This document shows positions 61,318 through 64,000 of a DNA stretch of 64,000 nt, piece after piece. Made by a program: the position numbers and the translations under genes. This DNA comes from Thunnus maccoyii. Taxonomy: Eukaryota; Chordata; Actinopteri; Scombriformes; Scombridae. The stretch covers positions 13,045,151 to 13,109,150 of the forward strand of contig NC_056548.1 in assembly GCF_910596095.1 (NCBI RefSeq), in the 5' to 3' direction. Position 1 is the first letter of the stretch. Every line of letters begins with the position of its first letter. Under the pieces are notes generated by a model that was not told where the DNA came from, ran no database searches, and saw nothing but the letters and a program-made list of their open reading frames with translations.

Positions 61318-62334
61318 AAAAGAGAAGAGGAAGCAAGATTTTATTGTGACAAACTTCCTGCCCCTCCTGGGGAGCTTCATTCACTGTATTTAAGCAGGAC
61401 TTCCTGAATAAATTCAATATTGCTTGTGTTTAACCAAAACAGCTGCACCTCAGGCCTTTGCATTTACTTATTTCTTATTTATGACATGAGTGTAATGGCA
61501 GAGGCATAACATCAACTTGAGCAGGAGCCAGAAGCTGCACAGACAATACTGCTCAACTGACAGAGGTCTCAGTGGTTTTCCTTGCTGTGTTAAAGTGTCA
61601 CTGTCATCGTCTTAATCCTGCTGGGCTCCACAGAGCATTCACTCATTTGTGAACTGTTACTTGTTACTATTACTCTGTTAATAGAACACAGAGCAAGCAT
61701 TTGGTCAGTTATGTCCCTCCTTATTGAAGCACAGCATAGTTGTGCAAAGTTTAGCAGCAAAATACATTGTGTAATGAACAATGTGGCCATGGTATTCAGA
61801 AAACAGACAACAACAAACATTTTCCACCAGCTGTTTTGTGCCTTTAGGGCTATAGTTTTATTTAAATTGCAATCTTGCAAAGATAGCTATGAGTTGGGAT
61901 TCTTTATTTAAAGATTCACTTCTGGACTGCATTTCTTCACTGTTCTATTAAAGGACTGTGTGACAACAAAGGCTCAGTGTGTCCCAGCCGATGACAAGAT
62001 ACAACCACATGTAAACATATACACCATGCAGGAAATGTTCCCGAACATTTCAGGGAATAGACTGCATGTGCATGTGCCATGTGCCTGCTGCCACTAGTGG
62101 AGGAACACAACCCTTTTGTACATGCACACATAGAGTACTTGAACACGCAAATTGCACTTTGTGTCACTGTATGACATAGCCTGCATGTCAGCCAGAAATG
62201 TAACAGAAGAATTGCAGCTGTTTTTCATTTCACATGTCCTAATATAAACAATATATTGCAGTGTTTTTACCATGTGTTTACCAAGTTTCTGGTGGTAACT
62301 GTGTGTGTTTGTTTTGCATGATTTTTATGTGCCA

Positions 62335-62340
62335 TTTATT
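62335..62340 (-). terminator. Relic poly(A) signal in copy B
   Basis: AATAAA on the minus strand, aligned with the ATTAAA of klhdc1 in copy A. Confidence 0.5.
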
Positions 62341-62545
62341 CATCACTGCAGCAGTTTGTTGTGCATTTCAGGGGGCAGACAGTAAAAAATAAAATATGTA
62401 AAAATAAATATGTACATAAAACACAAAAAATATAAGACCATAAAACATTTTTTACATTATAGTTGTATACAGTTACAATATATATATAGTTAAAATGTTG
62501 CCCTACTCTGTAGTAGTCACTCAGGGAGTGCAGTACATTCATATT

Positions 62546-62666
62546 TTATGCTTTTATCCAAATATCGATGCTGTTGTTTGTCAGTAGTTCAGGAGGACGG
62601 AGAGAAAGCTGATTTCTGAGCATCTCATAGTTCCTCACATTCTTGGTGATGTAATCCACACAAATC
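62546..62666 (-). pseudogene. klhdc1 last-exon pseudogene fragment
   Basis: After an intact acceptor (TCTCACAG), the minus strand reads ICVDYITKNVRNYEMLRNQL and on to SLRPPELLT, clearly the counterpart of ICEDYIAKNVRNYETLRSQL and what follows in klhdc1 exon 13. A 40-base deletion right after the codons for LLT removes the equivalent of the AVQKRMSFYRPSK part and shifts the frame, so the frame ends NNSIDIWIKA-stop. Upstream exons are missing. It might still be spliced into a transcript, but it cannot make a kelch protein alone. Confidence 0.85.
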
Positions 62667-62815
62667 CTGTGAGACGAAAAAGTTTGTCATTTCTCATTAT
62701 GCTTTTTGGGAAGAAATATTGTCATATTTATAGTACCTCTAATGTAACCTATACAATAATTGCTGCTATAAAGTTATTTGTATTTTCTTTCTGGGGTTCT
62801 TTCTCTCTTGGTAAC

Positions 62816-63104
62816 CAATACATATACACACTAAGTTAAAATAATACTAATGGAAATGTAAAAATAATGTTGTTTTCCTAAATATCTTTATAATCGTGTT
62901 GAACTGAAAACAATCATAAACTCAATAACACATAACAAGAAGGAAACGAGGAAATTAAGTTAAATTATATCATCATTTAATATTAGGGGAGTATCTATAA
63001 AAAAATAAATTCGGAAGGGGAGCTCTATAGTAGAAATAGATCAATAATATCTAGGAAAAAAAGGAAAAATTATTATTTTCAGCCAAAAGAAGGAGGCGAG
63101 CAAA
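62816..63104. other. Spacer between copy B and the pole2 promoter
   Basis: AT-rich unique sequence, with nothing recognised. Confidence 0.4.
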
Positions 63105-63145
63105 GCGGAAGTGACGAAATGCGGAAGTTGATATTTAGCGCCAAA
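63105..63145 (+). promoter_or_regulatory. pole2 core promoter: two ETS-type sites and an E2F site
   Basis: GCGGAAGTGA (63,105-63,114) and GCGGAAGTTG (63,121-63,130) fit the GGAA core of ETS/GABP sites. GCGCCAAA at 63,138-63,145 is, on the minus strand, TTTGGCGC, a full match to the E2F consensus TTTSSCGC. It ends 23 bases before the ATG. E2F control suits a DNA replication gene expressed at the G1/S boundary. No TATA box is seen. Confidence 0.65.
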
Positions 63146-63168
63146 GCTTGAGTTGGACAACAACAAAC

Positions 63169-63936
63169 ATGGATATTGTTCGCAAAATAAAGACAAAAGT
63201 GACCGCTGGCTTCAAGATGCGGGGACTTATACTGCGACCGTATGTATTTTTCTTAATAGTTTAATTGTTAAAATGTTTTTTGCTGATTTTGTAACGTTAC
63301 TGCGATCCTTGCAGTCAGAAAGCTAATACAGTAACTTACATGAGTTAGTCATCTCAAAGGCAGGACGCGAACTCTTTGAACGACATTTCAACCGCCTTTC
63401 TTAAATGAGAGCTCAACTGTTTTCACCGATTACACCTCAACTGATAGTCCAGCTGTTTTAAGCACTTTGACTTTTGACCTGAATTCATTGCAGTGTTAAT
63501 GCTAACCTCCAGCTCCTTTCACTGCTTAACGTTACATTTCAACTGTTAACACTACTTCAATCCCTTCAGGTGTTTCTGTTGACACTTAAACTAATTTAGT
63601 GCTTCCTCTCCATCTATAACTCACATATAAAATCTCACAAGTAAGGAAATAACACTTTGTAACACACCAACTGTTAACATAGTTTCAATAACTCAAAAGA
63701 ATCTAAATTGTAAGCCAGATGAGAAATATCTGTTTCCATCAAAAGTGTGTTTTATACCAGCGGTGACACTGGAAAAACAATACTAACAGACTGTTGTGTG
63801 CAGATTTTCATGCTTTATTTTGTTTTGTGCCTCAGTGAAGCCAGCAGGTACCTTGTGGAGGTGCTGGAGTCTGTCGATCCCTCTGAACTGGAGGATGTTA
63901 TTGAAAAGGTACTGGATGCGGTGGAAAAGCAGCCAT
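63169..63936 (+). CDS. pole2: DNA polymerase epsilon subunit 2, exons 1-2, gene continues past right edge
   Basis: Exon 1 (63,169-63,239) begins MDIVRKIKTKVTAGFKMRGL and ends at CGACC|GTATGT. Exon 2 (63,836-63,936) follows CCTCAG, continues with EASRYLVEVLESVDPSELED and VIEKVLDAVEKQP, and ends at CCAT|GTAAGT. The joint makes a proline codon and keeps the frame, and 57 codons plus one base are in the window. This is the N-terminal helical domain of POLE2 (in mammals the matching part has FKLRGLLLR and ELEDKLEKIINAVEKQP). The subunit has an inactive phosphodiesterase/OB-fold core in later exons. It binds the C-terminal half of the catalytic subunit POLE in the nuclear leading-strand replicase and tethers it to the CMG helicase. 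It is transcribed away from klhdc1. The short frame from 63,747 that reads across the acceptor is an artefact of the intron being open. Confidence 0.92.
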
Positions 63937-64000
63937 GTAAGTACATTACAGTCAGTCACAGTGTGTAGCTCACAATCTGCTTTCCTCTGCCTCTGTTTTT

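Larger units (their letters stand above)
61318..62815. repeat. Segmental duplication, copy B
   Basis: This is a direct (same-strand) partial copy of about 51,530-53,245, placed between klhdc1 and pole2. Landmarks occur in the same order as in copy A. It runs from the cystin-like 3' UTR, through both 3' ends and the klhdc1 last exon, into that gene's last intron, where 'ttgctgctataaagttatttgtattttctttctggggttctttctctcttgg' matches 53,187-53,245. Because it keeps intron sequence and the splice acceptor, it arose by DNA duplication and not by reverse transcription. No upstream klhdc1 exon follows it, and I find no cystin-like coding sequence before it. Confidence 0.85.

Noticed and set aside
61590-61911. 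Open frames on both strands in copy B
   Set aside because: They fall in duplicated 3' UTR sequence, and the equivalent part of copy A has no matching frame.
63747-63968. 73-codon frame taken as a separate gene start
   Set aside because: It reads through the intron into pole2 exon 2. Splicing from exon 1 explains the coding part.

Overview
This is vertebrate nuclear DNA, almost certainly from a teleost fish. The genes are split by GT-AG introns, the sequence is AT-rich with long dinucleotide runs, and most repeats resemble interspersed families I know from ray-finned (mainly percomorph) fish. There are no operons, bacterial genes, CRISPR arrays or rRNA. Gene names come from recalled protein families, not from a database search.

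Layout. Positions 1-4,523 hold no recognisable exon. A short candidate first coding exon with a good splice donor lies on the minus strand at 4,524-4,595; its gene would run off the left edge. By conserved order around human 14q21 it could be mdga2, but the peptide alone does not prove that. Positions 4.6-49.9 kb are a gene desert. It contains microsatellites, several short non-autonomous DNA transposons (one a foldback hAT-like element with an 8-bp target duplication, split by a second repeat), and some repeat-poor blocks that could be regulatory.

The gene-bearing part is 49.9-64 kb. A cystin-like gene (+, three coding exons, 227 aa) has an N-terminal MGSG myristoylation signal and a possible alternative upstream first exon that would hide it. 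It converges tail-to-tail with klhdc1 (-), for which I could rebuild all 13 coding exons (394 aa) with consistent splice phases. The 3.9 kb between klhdc1 and pole2 holds a partial direct duplicate of the cystin-like/klhdc1 3' ends, including a damaged klhdc1 last exon, and a short inverted copy of the klhdc1 promoter. Next comes the start of pole2 (+), with an E2F-type site just before its ATG; the gene continues beyond the right edge. The divergent klhdc1/pole2 arrangement is the same as I recall for human 14q21.

The genes are not an obvious pathway: a probable ciliary membrane-associated protein, a kelch substrate receptor of cullin-RING ubiquitin ligases, and the second subunit of DNA polymerase epsilon. 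I found no sign of an undescribed multi-gene system. The best leads are the cystin-like alternative N-terminus, the duplicated 3' segment and the inverted promoter copy.
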